A DNA stretch of 64,000 nt from Caldicoprobacter algeriensis (GTDB lineage Bacteria > Bacillota > Clostridia > Caldicoprobacterales > Caldicoprobacteraceae): assembly GCF_023838525.1 (NCBI RefSeq), contig NZ_JAHUQD010000001.1:124001-188000 (forward strand). Reading direction: 5' to 3'. The position numbers and the translations under genes are program-made. This document shows positions 9,422 through 18,315 of the stretch, piece by piece. Under the pieces are notes generated by a model, which was given only the letters and a program-made list of their open reading frames with translations, made no database searches and had not been told where the DNA came from. Numbering within the stretch: the stretch's first letter is position 1; the number at the start of each line of letters is the position of its first letter.

Positions 9422-11964
9422 CAGCGCCGCCTCCCTTCTATCGATAGAGTAGGCAGCTGTATGGTCCCCGGCATCTCGGGTTTCAACGAGGACGTAGAGC
9501 CCCTGGAGTTAGTAGACACCCTAACTTTTAATTCTAGTTTGCCGTGTGGAGTTATGTATCTCTCTACTGCACGGCTGTCTATCGATATAAGCCCCTGCGC
9601 ATTGTCTATTGAAAGCCCCTCTCCAGCGTCTATATACTCACCCCTCGCTGGGTCATACACATACAGTTCAGGGACAACCCCCTGGTAATTCAAATATATA
9701 TCTACTTTGGAATATTCCAAACCGCTGTAAGGCTTCATATTAAAGTAAAATACGCCGGATCCCTGACCCACATAACCCACCGTATTCCCCTCTGCGTAGG
9801 CTATTCCTTCGCTTTTGCCCCTGTCCAAAGCAGCCATTATAACTCCAGGTGGAATATAGACATTGCCTTCATCCTCATAAGGCACATCAAACTGCGTGGT
9901 TATAACATTCCTATGGTACATGATTTGTGGTGCAGCGCCGTTCACCTCAATATCCGGAACAATCCTCTGTGCGCTGAACCCCAGCAGGTTGAGCGTCCCT
10001 TTCAACGGCAAGGTTGCACTATAATCATAGGCCATCATCAATCCCTCTACAATCAGCCTCCGCACATACCTTTCGCGGATCTCATCGTCTAAATTCCTGT
10101 ACCCTGCTGACAAGGTATGAGGATATGGGAATACCTGATCCAGCATGCTGTACAAATAAGGCATTTGAGATTGCCACTGGCCCGTTCTTGCAAATACCGG
10201 CACATCCACCTGTTTTGCCTCACCCGCTGCCAAGTTGCCTAACACCTGATACCCATACTGCGTATACGCGATAACATTTTCCAGCGGATAAGGCATATTG
10301 TTAATTATGCTTCCCTTTATCCTGTTGCCTTCAAAATACAGCTCGGCATCAATTGTGCCGAATTCATCCACCGTGTCAGCCATCATAAAATCCCACATGG
10401 TCCACACGTTGGTATTGTAAAAGGTTATTGAAGGATATCTGCCCTGTACCACCCGCGCCTCAATTAGACCCCTTCGTCGGTCATTTTGGCCGCTTGCAGA
10501 AGGCATGTTGTAATCATCATATACCCCCTGGCTTCCCAAAGCCAGCAACGAGTCGCCTTCAACCGTAACCTGGTAATCCCCCTTCTTGGGCACGAACAAG
10601 CCAATGTGGCTCTCCACATCTGCGCTGCCGCTTCCATCCAAGTTTACCACCGAAATGGCGTGGATTATGATATCACCCCCCTTGGCCATATACCCCAAAC
10701 CATATATGATAGCCGAAAACACCATCACTGTAATGGGTATTGTGAACCACGTCCATTCGCGCCTATCCAATCGTTTGAGCACCAGGTAATTCACAGGCCC
10801 CACCACAATTAAATATGCAGCAAGTATTAAAAGCAGCTTTGAAAAAGGGGGAAGGTCCATAGCCTTCATGCCTATTCCGAGGGCTTCATGAATTAGCTCA
10901 TTTCTTGCTGTCCCAACCCTCACGCCATAGGCTCTGCGCACTTCAATGTTTTTCAGAATGTTCACCTTATCGGCGCTGATATGAGCGTTCAAGATATTTT
11001 CCCACAGCATCTTATTGCCGGTCCAGCTTACAAATGGCTCCAGCCCCAAGTCGAAGGCCGACACAAAGATGTACCCTGCACCGCGATTTACCTTCCATAC
11101 GATTCCCTTCCCCTCATGCTCAAGTATAGGCTCTGCACCATCGATGGCTAGGTTCATTACCTCAAAAGGCACATCGCCCTGTATCGTGCTTTCACCGACA
11201 GCTTCTAGAATAGGAATTCTAGCCACCTCTTCTGTCCCCGACATGCTGGCCGAAAGAATACCATCCTGCAAAGCAGACAGCGTCTTGTGTCCGTTGGGGC
11301 CGGTACCCACAATGAGAATGCCGCCGGCCTCCACCCACTTCCGCAAGGCCTCTACCTGCAGTTTCGAAAACCTGGTTGTATCGGCATTGTTCAGTATGAG
11401 TATCATAAAATTATCAAGGACCTCTTTTCTGTTCGGAAAATCCTCCATACCAAGATATACCGCCTCATACTGATAAAAGATGCGGTCACTGCCCAGCGAG
11501 GCCTTCCAGTAGCTAAGCGCCTCCCTGTCGTCCGTCACAAGGCCTAACATATAGCTGTCCCGCGTCACCGGCGCCACATCGTCGATCTCAACGCTATCTA
11601 TTACAGTACCCCCTTGAGTTAGCTTCACCTCAAAATTCCTCTGCAGAGTATTTATTTGGACATAGAGTTTAAAGCGCTTTCGCGTACCATGGGGAATAAC
11701 CACCGGCGTCGAAAACACGGCCGACGTGATACGATTTGGCTGCTGGACCTCTATCTCGAGGTCTCCCTGTACATCATCACCCTTATTCTTGATATCCACC
11801 GTAATAGGAGTCCAGTTCCCAAGCCTGAAACGCCCTTTAAAGCCCATTTGAACTTGCATTATAATGCCATCGTCGTCATTGGCATATGCTATGCTAACGT
11901 TGACCGAACCTAGCTGCATCAACAGCGCTAAAAAGGCTAACACTACTATCGTTGCTCTTTTCAC
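9421..11964 (-). CDS. Large exported membrane protein of the ABC/VWA cluster
   Basis: About 847 residues from the GTG at 11964, chosen because GGTGGAGGG lies five bases before it and it opens directly into a signal peptide (VKRATIVVLAFLALLMQ). An ATG at 12003 lacks such a site. The N-terminal half is a beta-sandwich followed by an alpha/beta domain (RKWVEAGGILIVGTGPNG) like the amidotransferase-fold part of BatA-type proteins. Two membrane segments lie near the middle (LLLILAAYLIVVGPVNYLVL; FTIPITVMVFSAIIYGLGY). The C-terminal third is beta-rich and predicted outside the cell. It is the first gene of the operon and is intact. The function is unknown; an envelope sensor or scaffold for the ABC pair is an inference. 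Confidence 0.8.
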   Translation of the reverse strand: MKRATIVVLAFLALLMQLGSVNVSIAYANDDDGIIMQVQMGFKGRFRLGNWTPITVDIKNKGDDVQGDLEIEVQQPNRITSAVFSTPVVIPHGTRKRFKLYVQINTLQRNFEVKLTQGGTVIDSVEIDDVAPVTRDSYMLGLVTDDREALSYWKASLGSDRIFYQYEAVYLGMEDFPNRKEVLDNFMILILNNADTTRFSKLQVEALRKWVEAGGILIVGTGPNGHKTLSALQDGILSASMSGTEEVARIPILEAVGESTIQGDVPFEVMNLAIDGAEPILEHEGKGIVWKVNRGAGYIFVSAFDLGLEPFVSWTGNKMLWENILNAHISADKVNILKNIEVRRAYGVRVGTARNELIHEALGIGMKAMDLPPFSKLLLILAAYLIVVGPVNYLVLKRLDRREWTWFTIPITVMVFSAIIYGLGYMAKGGDIIIHAISVVNLDGSGSADVESHIGLFVPKKGDYQVTVEGDSLLALGSQGVYDDYNMPSASGQNDRRRGLIEARVVQGRYPSITFYNTNVWTMWDFMMADTVDEFGTIDAELYFEGNRIKGSIINNMPYPLENVIAYTQYGYQVLGNLAAGEAKQVDVPVFARTGQWQSQMPYLYSMLDQVFPYPHTLSAGYRNLDDEIRERYVRRLIVEGLMMAYDYSATLPLKGTLNLLGFSAQRIVPDIEVNGAAPQIMYHRNVITTQFDVPYEDEGNVYIPPGVIMAALDRGKSEGIAYAEGNTVGYVGQGSGVFYFNMKPYSGLEYSKVDIYLNYQGVVPELYVYDPARGEYIDAGEGLSIDNAQGLISIDSRAVERYITPHGKLELKVRVSTNSRGSTSSLKPEMPGTIQLPTLSIEGRRR

Positions 11965-12125
11965 ACCATTCCCTCCACCCAAAATCTGTTTCCCGCAGTA
12001 CATTTCTCAATCGCCCATTCGATACGGTCAGGCATACTACCTATTTCTCCCTTCATAGATTATATCATCAATTGAAACCGAAAAAATAAATAAATAACAA
12101 CAAATTTATTAAAATTGATTTAAGA

Positions 12126-12431
12126 CTAAAAATATAAGGTCCTAAACCATATATTGCCAGGAATTAGGACCTTTACCGTCGGCCCCGGCTCCAAAACCTC
12201 GGTGGAGGTGACGTTTTTCTCATCCATAATATTTATGCATATCCTGGTTTCCCCTTCTATTGGTACAAACTTGCTTATGATTCCGCTGTCTTGAACCTGA
12301 TTGTGAATAAACTGGCCGGTGGCACCACCAATCAAACCGGTGGCCACCACCTGCTCTCCCAAAATTTTGGCAACTCTTGCCACGTTGAGCCACTTACCGC
12401 CTGCTGTTGCCGTCATGGCTTTAAGCCTGAA
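12126..12431 (-). pseudogene. 1-phosphofructokinase (PfkB family) fragment
   Basis: About 80 residues match the N-terminal third of FruK/LacC-type kinases: the substrate-binding glycine stretch TATAGGKWLNVARVAKILG, GLIGGATGQFI and GETRICINI..KNVTSTEVLEPGP. The first 35 or so residues of the family (the MIVTVTLNPAxD start) and everything after the TEVLEPGP motif, including the ATP site, are gone. The last 20 codons are unrelated sequence to a stop. It directly follows a GatD fragment in the same orientation, so two deletions have fused pieces of one operon. Confidence 0.8.
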
Positions 12432-12450
12432 TACGCCGCATGATAAACCA

Positions 12451-12762
12451 CCTTAGCTCCCATTCCCTCCCTGAGAAAGGTGCAGAGTACTACATCCACG
12501 ACCTTCTCACTGTTAGCTCCTTGCGATTGATGTATTCAAATTCCCTGGGTTGAAGTGTAATTGGCTTCGACGGCGTGCCTATGAACATCACGGTACCTTT
12601 ATTGGCCGCAATCTCAAGGCAAAGCTTTTCTGTAAATTCAACGCCGGCGGCTTCCACCACAATTTCAAAGCCCCGTCCATCAGTAAAATCACTGATTGCT
12701 TCCTTAAAATTTTCATCTCCCGTATTTATGCACACATCAGCTCCATAACCGCTATCTTGCAT
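12451..12762 (-). pseudogene. Galactitol-1-phosphate 5-dehydrogenase-like (zinc ADH family) fragment
   Basis: About 100 codons match the NAD-binding and C-terminal part of GatD-like medium-chain dehydrogenases: GADVCINTGDENFKEAI, EIVVEAAG, ANKGTVMFIGTP and LQPREFEYINRKELTV. A TAG at 12492-12490 interrupts the well-known end motif: SWM, stop, then YSAPFSGREWEL in the same frame. The N-terminal zinc-binding half is missing. Upstream it is joined, out of frame, to the first codons of a sugar kinase; downstream it runs into the FruK fragment. Confidence 0.8.
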
Positions 12763-12806
12763 CCCGATGTGCCAAGGTCTATGCCCAATAATAACCTTTT
12801 AGGCAT
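12759..12806 (-). pseudogene. FGGY sugar kinase, first 16 codons only
   Basis: A good RBS (AAGGAGAAGG) precedes the ATG at 12806, and the first residues MPKRLLLGIDLGTSGC are the phosphate-1 loop of xylulokinase-type FGGY kinases. Sequence then switches, out of frame, into the GatD fragment at about 12760. This is the original start of the operon whose later genes survive as fragments. Confidence 0.7.
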
Positions 12807-12896
12807 AAAACCCTTCTCCTTACTCATTCGATTTTATAAAATTTCGAATCTTGATTGAAACCTTCATCAATTTTGTGTCTAGTAAAAGCGATCAAC

Positions 12897-13142
12897 TCAT
12901 AAGTACCCATCCGGTTCTATCAATTTCATAGTCACAAAAGCAGTCCCATCTATTGCATTAGGGAAATAGTACATATCCACTGCTCCACCTGCTTGAAAAG
13001 GTATGACTGAATGCCCTACAAACTCATGCATCTTTCCCAAAATGTTCTCTAACGATTTAAGTTTTAACTCGTAATGTCTCTTGTAATCTTCATCACTAAA
13101 CCTGTTCTTTTTCCTAAACACATCTTTTATAAAATTCAACAT
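12897..13142 (-). pseudogene. SUFU-like protein, N-terminal stump
   Basis: 81 residues with an RBS-like GGGGGTG before the ATG. The section VGHSVIPFQAGGAVDMYYFP and the following GTAFVTMKLIEPDG are like the N-terminal part of bacterial suppressor-of-fused family proteins. These are about 200 residues or more and are often immunity proteins of polymorphic toxin systems. The frame stops right after IEPDGYL, so more than half is missing. I cannot exclude that the short product is made. It sits among other gene debris. Confidence 0.55.
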
Positions 13143-13258
13143 GCGTTCACCCCCATTTTAGATTCCTCCTCAGCATCAAATGCAAATAGCACCAGAGATA
13201 TGGAAAAAAACAGCCGTATGAATGAAGAATGACTCAATATAATGTTACCATTAATATG

Positions 13259-13360
13259 AACTACCAACCACCTATAAAGGTGGTGGCTTCGTGAGAAGTC
13301 TGGTAGCATTAAGCCACCCTTATTCTCATAGGGTGGTCCACACACCCACTACTGACTATT
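13259..13360 (+). other. Possible worn IS200/IS605-type end
   Basis: A hairpin (ACCACC TATAAA GGTGGT) is followed by short repeats (CCACCC ... GGGTGG) like the subterminal structures and the 3' coding tail of IS605-family elements. A broken reading (KSGSIKPPLFS, stop, GGPHTHY) has the feel of a TnpB C-terminus. No transposase core is present. Weak call. Confidence 0.25.
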
Positions 13361-13732
13361 TGCTCAACCGCAGACTCGCCAGCTACTTTCTTTAGTTATA
13401 CAGATTTTGGGGAAGATGGAACAGCACCCTCAACAGCTCATATGTTTGCTTATCACACCTTATATGATTTTTCTGAGTTTTATACATTAGCCATCACCTA
13501 GAAAATATTTATATCATATTTTTAGTAATTCATCTCCATCTTGTAGAAGATGAAGTTTTCTTGCAGTAAAAACGATAAAAAGAATGGCTGAACTTATAAT
13601 TTCGTCTTAACATTACAGTCATAAAGGTACTGAACGAACTCAAGCCGACCTTACAAAAGAAATGAAATGAAAGGAAAAATATCATGCAGGTGCTGAGCAA
13701 AGGATTTATAAAAATAAGATGTAGAAGGGGTT
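13361..13732 (+). other. Decayed coding debris, no intact gene
   Basis: Two short protein-like readings are visible on the plus strand. One ends at a TAG near 13500 (containing SYTDFGEDGTAPSTAHMFAY). The other, at about 13616-13720, has two in-frame stops (TERTQADLTKEMK, stop, KEKYHAGAEQRIYKNKM, stop). I recognise neither. They may be 5' parts of the frameshifted gene that follows. Confidence 0.35.
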
Positions 13733-14250
13733 GTGGATGCGGATCAATTTTTTAAATTAAACTCTGTACAAGAACTAGATCTACTGCTAGAATCCTTTAA
13801 GAGATCAGCTGACAAAAGGGTTAGGGTTGAAGTATCCCCCAATGGAGTTTCCAAAGTTACAATGCCTTCCAACAGTGCCTACGATATTGTGCCCTATTCA
13901 TATACGGGCGTTCAGAATCAAACAAAAATGGGCACCCTCTTTATCTATACGGATTAGGCGCCCCTTTGACTGTTTGGAAGATGTGCACCATCGAATATCA
14001 CTGGGATTATAACTCATATGGTTACCGTATCTTTGTATCCATCGACAGGATTACATCCGACATAGTTGGCGTATTCATTGACAACGGCTGGGTTCAGACT
14101 GGGGCTTCTGCAAATATCGTATATGGCGGCTTGGGCACAGATGTCGTTGTTCATGGATATGGTTACATAGGTGTTGATATAAAAGGATTCCCAACGGCCA
14201 TTAGAATACCCGACACCTGGTACTGGTATTTCACCATGCGTCAATACTAA
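13733..14250 (+). pseudogene. Unrecognised gene split by a frameshift near 13950
   Basis: Two frames abut. The first, 13733-13957 from a GTG with AGAAGGGG before it, reads VDADQFFKLNSVQELDLLLE and on to GTLFIYTD. The second, 13966-14250, reads on from MTVWKMCTIEYHWDYNSYG to TWYWYFTMRQY. The second frame is already open before its ATG as GAPLTVWK, so a one-base change around 13957-13962 would restore one protein of about 170 residues. It is rich in tyrosine, glycine and valine and looks beta-stranded. No signal peptide or known motif is seen. It lies in an eroding region, so the break is probably real rather than a read error, but the latter is possible. Confidence 0.45.
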
Positions 14251-14355
14251 AGGGTAAGTGCTTTACACCTTTTATCCTCTTAATTTATAACGTACCTCTG
14301 GAAATGCCTTCTCTTCTACCAAAATGCAGGTTATTCCCTTTTTTGAAAAGAGGAC

Positions 14356-14871
14356 TTATAGAACATCCTTGAGCCTCTCCAAAGGTTTGGACAGAGGCAA
14401 AAATATCACTGCTCCCACCAAAGCCTGGCCTATGTTGGCAAAGAAGTTGGGGATGTTGGCCCGCCAATCCACTATCCTGACTATGTACACCTCAAATACA
14501 TAATACCCCACTGCCATCCACAGCCCAGCAAGGGCAACCCCCAGCAACTTTCTCCTCCAAGACACCCTGCCCTGTGGCACATACAGAAAATAGCCGGCAA
14601 TACCACCCATTATGCCTTTTATAACGAAGGTGGCAAACATATAGAGCGGATAGCCAAGGTACAGGTCAGACAAAAACGAACCCAAGCCGCTTACCACCGC
14701 TGCCATATGTGGTCCCAAAATCAGACCGCTTAAATAGATTATGCTATCACCGGCATGATAATAAGCGGCCCTTGCAAAAGGAGAAGGTATCTTGGTAAAT
14801 GCCGTCACCACAAATACCAACGCTGCCAAAATCCCTGCCAATACCAGTTTTCGTACGCTCCATGAGCCCAT
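14356..14871 (-). CDS. ECF transporter S component
   Basis: 171 residues with five or six hydrophobic segments. The N-terminal RKLVLAGILAALVFVVT, the loop ARAAYYHAGDSIIYLSGLIL and the stretch SGLGSFLSDLYLGYP..ATFVIKGIMGG are typical of the PF07155 (HmpT-like) substrate-binding subunits of energy-coupling factor transporters. These take up vitamins or vitamin precursors such as pyridoxine or hydroxymethylpyrimidine. The EcfA/EcfT module is not in this window and must be shared from elsewhere. The gene stands alone with its own promoter (14974-15003) and a leader of about 95 nt containing a 10-bp stem, which suggests ligand-dependent control. The substrate is not identifiable. Confidence 0.88.
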   Translation of the reverse strand: MGSWSVRKLVLAGILAALVFVVTAFTKIPSPFARAAYYHAGDSIIYLSGLILGPHMAAVVSGLGSFLSDLYLGYPLYMFATFVIKGIMGGIAGYFLYVPQGRVSWRRKLLGVALAGLWMAVGYYVFEVYIVRIVDWRANIPNFFANIGQALVGAVIFLPLSKPLERLKDVL

Positions 14872-14908
14872 CTTTCATCTACCCCCTGTGCTTAATTAAG
14901 GCCTTAGT

Positions 14909-14959
14909 GTGGCAGGGACATCCATCAGATAAAACTCCTCTCAGGATAATCCCTGCCAC
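14909..14959 (-). promoter_or_regulatory. Structured 5' leader of the ECF S component, candidate riboswitch
   Basis: A perfect 10-bp inverted repeat (GTGGCAGGGA / TCCCTGCCAC, at 14950-14959 and 14909-14918) encloses 31 nt containing a smaller hairpin (TCCT GAG AGGA). It lies between the promoter and the ATG at 14871. There is no T-run after the stem, so if it regulates, it more likely acts on translation. I could not match it to TPP, FMN, preQ1 or folate riboswitch consensus. Confidence 0.45.
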
Positions 14960-14973
14960 CCCATCTTGTTGGT

Positions 14974-15003
14974 ATTATACCCTTATTTGGGCTTATGGAG
15001 CAA
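14974..15003 (-). promoter_or_regulatory. Promoter of the ECF S component gene
   Basis: TATAAT (14979-14974 on the minus strand) with TTGCTC 18 bp upstream (15003-14998). Transcription would begin near 14967, giving a leader of about 95 nt. Confidence 0.6.
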
Positions 15004-15111
15004 ATAACCAATACTTATACTCCATCGCAAATAGTATTATAACGATACAATTATTACCCTTCTCCTCAAGGCATAACCCTACACATAATCTTCATCAAAG
15101 CTATACAACCA

Positions 15112-17766
15112 TCACTCCTCATCTCTTGTAGTATTGTATCCCAGCAGCTTCACAATCTCCACCACAACCAACCGTGCCAAAGCCAGAATGGCAACCCACA
15201 TCCAGTGTTTAAAGTTAAGTGAAACCACATTAAAGACATCCGACAGGAAAGGCACCACCATTACCAAAATCTGAAGCAATCCCGAAACAGCGATAGCTCC
15301 CACCACGTACCGGTTTGTCATAAACCCTATCTTAAAAATCGAATACTTGTTGGAGCGCACATTTAGCACGTGCACCAACTCTCCAAAGGTGAGGGCTGCA
15401 AAAGCCATGGTTCGCCCAACATCTAGGCCATCTCTGAGGCCTATTGTAAAAGCCGTTAAGGTCAAAATACCCGTCAAAAAGCCCTGATAAACAATGCGCC
15501 GTACCATACCCCTGCCAAAAATTCTAGCATTGGGATCTCTGGGCTTTTTGTCCATGATATCCCGCTCAGCCGGTTCCATCCCCAGCGCCAGAGCAGGAAA
15601 GCTATCGGTCACCAGATTAATCCACAGTATATGTATGGGCAGCAGCGGTTCCTCCCAATTGAGCATGGTGGCAATGAATATTACCAGTATCTCACCCACG
15701 TTACACGAGAGCAGATACTGGATTGCCTTCAGAATATTGGCAAATATTATCCTTCCTTCCTCTACCGCCGCAACGATGGTAGCAAAGTTGTCATCGGTAA
15801 GCACCATGTCAGCAGCCTCTTTTGTCACATCAGTACCCACCTTGCCCATGGCAGCACCGATATCGGCGATTTTAAGAGCCGGAGCATCGTTGACCCCATC
15901 CCCCGTCATGGCTACTATCTCGCCCCAGGCCTGCCATGCCTTCACAATTCTCACCTTGTGCTCGGGGGAGACGCGGGCATACACGGAAAAGTCTTTAACG
16001 CGTTCCTTAAACTCCTCGTCGCTCAGCCGATCCAGCTCAACGCCGGTGATGGCTTCCTCATCGCTTTTCAAAATTCCCAGCTGACGCGCAATGGCCACAG
16101 CCGTTATCTTGTGATCGCCCGTAATCATAATGGGTTTTATGCCTGCCCGCTGACATATCTTTATGGCTTCCTTGGCTTCCGGCCGCGGTGGGTCAATCAT
16201 CCCTACTAGGCCAACGAAAATCAAGCTATTTTCCAGTTCCTTTTCCTTATCTGTATAATTTAAATCGCCCAGGTCTTTGTAAGCCATACCCAGAACCCTC
16301 AGAGCGCGGGAGGCCATGTCATCGTTGGCCTTTTGAATCTGCTGCAGGTGGTCATCCGATATGTCCACAACCTTCCCATCCAGCAATATCCTGTTACACC
16401 GCAAGATGAGCCGGTCAGGAGCGCCTTTGGTAAATACGCGATAACCGTTTTCCAGCTTATGTACCGTGGTCATAAGCTTTCTCTCCGAATCAAAGGGCAA
16501 CTCATCCACCCTGGGCATATTGGCATCAAGTATATCTTTATCCAGTCCCACTTTTAAGCCGAGCTGCACCAAGGCCGTCTCAGTGGGGTCCCCTATGGTC
16601 TTCTTCTTTTCGCCTTCCATCACTATCTGCGTATCGTTACACAAAACACCAGTTGTAACCAGTAGTTTAAGATGGTCATCTAAGCCATCTTGCCCTTCAA
16701 GTTTATTGACGTTTAAAAACTTGCCATTGTAATAAACCTGTTCCACAGTCATGCGGTTTTGTGTCAGCGTCCCCGTCTTATCCGAACATATGATGGTGGC
16801 ACTGCCCAGCGTCTCCACCGCCGGCAGCTTGCGTATAATGGCGTTGCGCCTGGCCATGCGCTGTACCCCCACCGCCAGCACTATCGTCACTATAGCCGGT
16901 AGCCCTTCAGGTATAGCAGCCACCGCAAGGCTGACAGAGGTCAAGAACATCTGGAAAATTTCTTTGCCGTAGAGTATGCCCACAGTGAATATGACACCGC
17001 ATATGGCGAGGGCCGCTGTACCCAGGGTCTTGCCCACCACCTCCAAACGCTTTTGAAGGGGCGTCACGGTCTCCTCGCCTGTCTGTATCATCTCGGCGAT
17101 TTTACCCATCTCGGTGTTCATGCCTGTGCCTACCACTATGCCCTTTCCCCTGCCGTAGGTCACTATACTGCCTGAATAGGCCATATTCACCCTGTCGCCA
17201 AGGGGTACGTCCTCCTTTTCCAGCCTTTCGCTGTGCTTCTCAACCGGCACCGATTCGCCGGTGAGCGCCGCCTCCTCTATCTTCAAGTTAGAGGTCTCTA
17301 TAAGCCGGATATCGGCGGGAACAAAGTCGCCGGCCTCCAGCACCACCACATCCCCTGGTACCAGCTGTGACGCCGGAATCACGTCGGGCATCCCATTCCT
17401 TATGACCTTTGCTGTGGGGGATGCCATTTTCTTCAAAGCTTCCAAAGACTGTTCAGCCTTGTTCTCCTGTACCACGCCCAGAACAGCATTTAATACAACG
17501 ATGAGCAGTATGATGAGCGCATCGGTTATCTCACCAAGCAAACCGGATATAATGGCCGCCACTATCAGAACTGCAATCATAAAATCCTTAAACTGGTCCA
17601 GGAACATCTGAAAAATCGTTTTTCGCCCTTTTTCCTCCAATTCATTAGAGCCATACTGTTCCAGGCGGCGGTACACTTCGTCTTTAGAAAGGCCTTTCAA
17701 AAACGAAGTTGAAAGCTTCTCTTCAACCTCTTCTTTAGATAAAACATGCCATGCCATCTTCTCCAT
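15112..17766 (-). CDS. P-type cation-transporting ATPase (Ca2+/Mn2+ type, P2A)
   Basis: 884 residues, full length for bacterial SERCA/PMCA-like pumps. Visible: the actuator-domain TGES (169-172), PEGLP in M4 (286-290), phosphorylation site DKTGTLT (329-335, D329), the nucleotide-domain KGAPD, MITGDH, and [17 protein letters not shown] before the C-terminal six membrane segments. It moves divalent cations out of the cytoplasm at the cost of ATP. The family is usually annotated as a calcium pump. Here a yybP-ykoY (manganese) riboswitch and its terminator precede the gene, so Mn2+ export is a good inference. The start is the ATG at 17766 with a GGGGTG upstream; a second ATG lies nine bases in. 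No partner genes. Confidence 0.93.
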   Translation of the reverse strand: MEKMAWHVLSKEEVEEKLSTSFLKGLSKDEVYRRLEQYGSNELEEKGRKTIFQMFLDQFKDFMIAVLIVAAIISGLLGEITDALIILLIVVLNAVLGVVQENKAEQSLEALKKMASPTAKVIRNGMPDVIPASQLVPGDVVVLEAGDFVPADIRLIETSNLKIEEAALTGESVPVEKHSERLEKEDVPLGDRVNMAYSGSIVTYGRGKGIVVGTGMNTEMGKIAEMIQTGEETVTPLQKRLEVVGKTLGTAALAICGVIFTVGILYGKEIFQMFLTSVSLAVAAIPEGLPAIVTIVLAVGVQRMARRNAIIRKLPAVETLGSATIICSDKTGTLTQNRMTVEQVYYNGKFLNVNKLEGQDGLDDHLKLLVTTGVLCNDTQIVMEGEKKKTIGDPTETALVQLGLKVGLDKDILDANMPRVDELPFDSERKLMTTVHKLENGYRVFTKGAPDRLILRCNRILLDGKVVDISDDHLQQIQKANDDMASRALRVLGMAYKDLGDLNYTDKEKELENSLIFVGLVGMIDPPRPEAKEAIKICQRAGIKPIMITGDHKITAVAIARQLGILKSDEEAITGVELDRLSDEEFKERVKDFSVYARVSPEHKVRIVKAWQAWGEIVAMTGDGVNDAPALKIADIGAAMGKVGTDVTKEAADMVLTDDNFATIVAAVEEGRIIFANILKAIQYLLSCNVGEILVIFIATMLNWEEPLLPIHILWINLVTDSFPALALGMEPAERDIMDKKPRDPNARIFGRGMVRRIVYQGFLTGILTLTAFTIGLRDGLDVGRTMAFAALTFGELVHVLNVRSNKYSIFKIGFMTNRYVVGAIAVSGLLQILVMVVPFLSDVFNVVSLNFKHWMWVAILALARLVVVEIVKLLGYNTTRDEE

Positions 17767-17972
17767 AAAAACTTACACCCCGCTTGCTTTAATTTTTGCC
17801 AATGTTAGTATCCTTCACTGTCCGTTTAACGATGCATCTCTGTACGTTTATCCCGGCAATCGCCCATAAGACCTGCAGACATACGTATAATGCGTAATAT
17901 CACTTGATATAACAGATGCTTTGAGATTATGACAAAACCGAAGCAAAATTAAAGTGCTTTTAAAATTATTAA
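17767..17972. other. Leader between riboswitch terminator and the ATPase gene
   Basis: About 200 bases with no gene. It is the last part of the ATPase mRNA leader, reached only when the upstream terminator is not formed. Confidence 0.5.
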
Positions 17973-18010
17973 AGACCTCCATCTGACAGCCATTTGCCAG
18001 ACAAAGGTCT
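17973..18010 (-). terminator. Riboswitch-linked intrinsic terminator
   Basis: Minus-strand hairpin with outer arms AGACCT / AGGTCT and inner arms TCTGGCA / TGTCAGA, followed by TTTAATAATTTT. Its 5' arm shares the AGACCTTTG bases that the manganese riboswitch needs. Aptamer and terminator therefore exclude each other, the expected ON-switch design. Confidence 0.7.
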
Positions 18011-18140
18011 CATCCTCAGACTTTACGTCTGCCTTCCAACCGGGCACTGCACAAATTCCCTCAAAATGCAGTGCCGTAATGACGATTGGAAGCTTTGCCC
18101 TGATGAAACTTAAGGGCAATGGATTACTCCCCTTTACTTT
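17998..18140 (-). promoter_or_regulatory. yybP-ykoY (manganese) riboswitch
   Basis: Read on the minus strand, the stretch starts with AAAGGGGAGTA (18135-18125) and ends with GATGAGACCTTTG (18014-18002). These are the two conserved halves of the yybP-ykoY aptamer that build the metal site. In between are two stem-loops, one with GGCACTGCA / TGCAGTGCC arms and one with GCAGACGT / AAGTCTG-like arms. The family senses Mn2+ and commonly sits before cation exporters and P-type ATPases, as here. Confidence 0.85.
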
Positions 18141-18171
18141 TAGCTTATGATTTTTAATTTTCTAATTCTTA

Positions 18172-18200
18172 ATATTATAAGAAAAATTTAACACTGTCAA
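18172..18200 (-). promoter_or_regulatory. Promoter of the riboswitch-ATPase transcript
   Basis: TTGACA (18200-18195, minus strand), with TATAAT at 18179-18174 (15-bp spacer) or TAATAT at 18177-18172 (17-bp spacer). It lies about 35 bases before the start of the aptamer. Confidence 0.65.
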
Positions 18201-18250
18201 GACGCATGGCGCTGAAAATCACATAATTAAAAATTTTGACAAAATATATA

Positions 18251-18279
18251 TTGACAATGATTATCATTTACATTAAAAT
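18251..18279 (+). promoter_or_regulatory. feo promoter P1 with Fur box
   Basis: TTGACA (18251-18256), 17-bp spacer, TAAAAT (18274-18279). A 7-1-7 Fur box, TGACAATGATTATCA (18252-18266), covers the -35 element and half the spacer. Iron-loaded Fur would block the polymerase directly. Confidence 0.85.
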
Positions 18280-18315
18280 GGATTTGAAAAACAAAGTGTT
18301 TTAGTAGGAATTTTT

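Noticed and set aside
12417-12480. A frame reading VVLCTFLREGMGAKVVYHAAY in the sugar-operon scar
   Set aside because: The other frame gives YSAPFSGREWEL, the known continuation of GatD after SWM, so this frame is a shadow of the dehydrogenase remnant.
13136-13345. A 69-codon minus-strand frame upstream of the SUFU-like stump
   Set aside because: No ribosome site, no recognisable protein, and it runs through the hairpin at 13264-13285; likely chance or IS debris.
14909-14959. TPP riboswitch before the ECF S component
   Set aside because: CTGAGA and a GATGGATG-like piece are present, but the conserved second half (CTGGATAATGCCAGCG-like) is missing and the long perfect stem does not fit the TPP fold.
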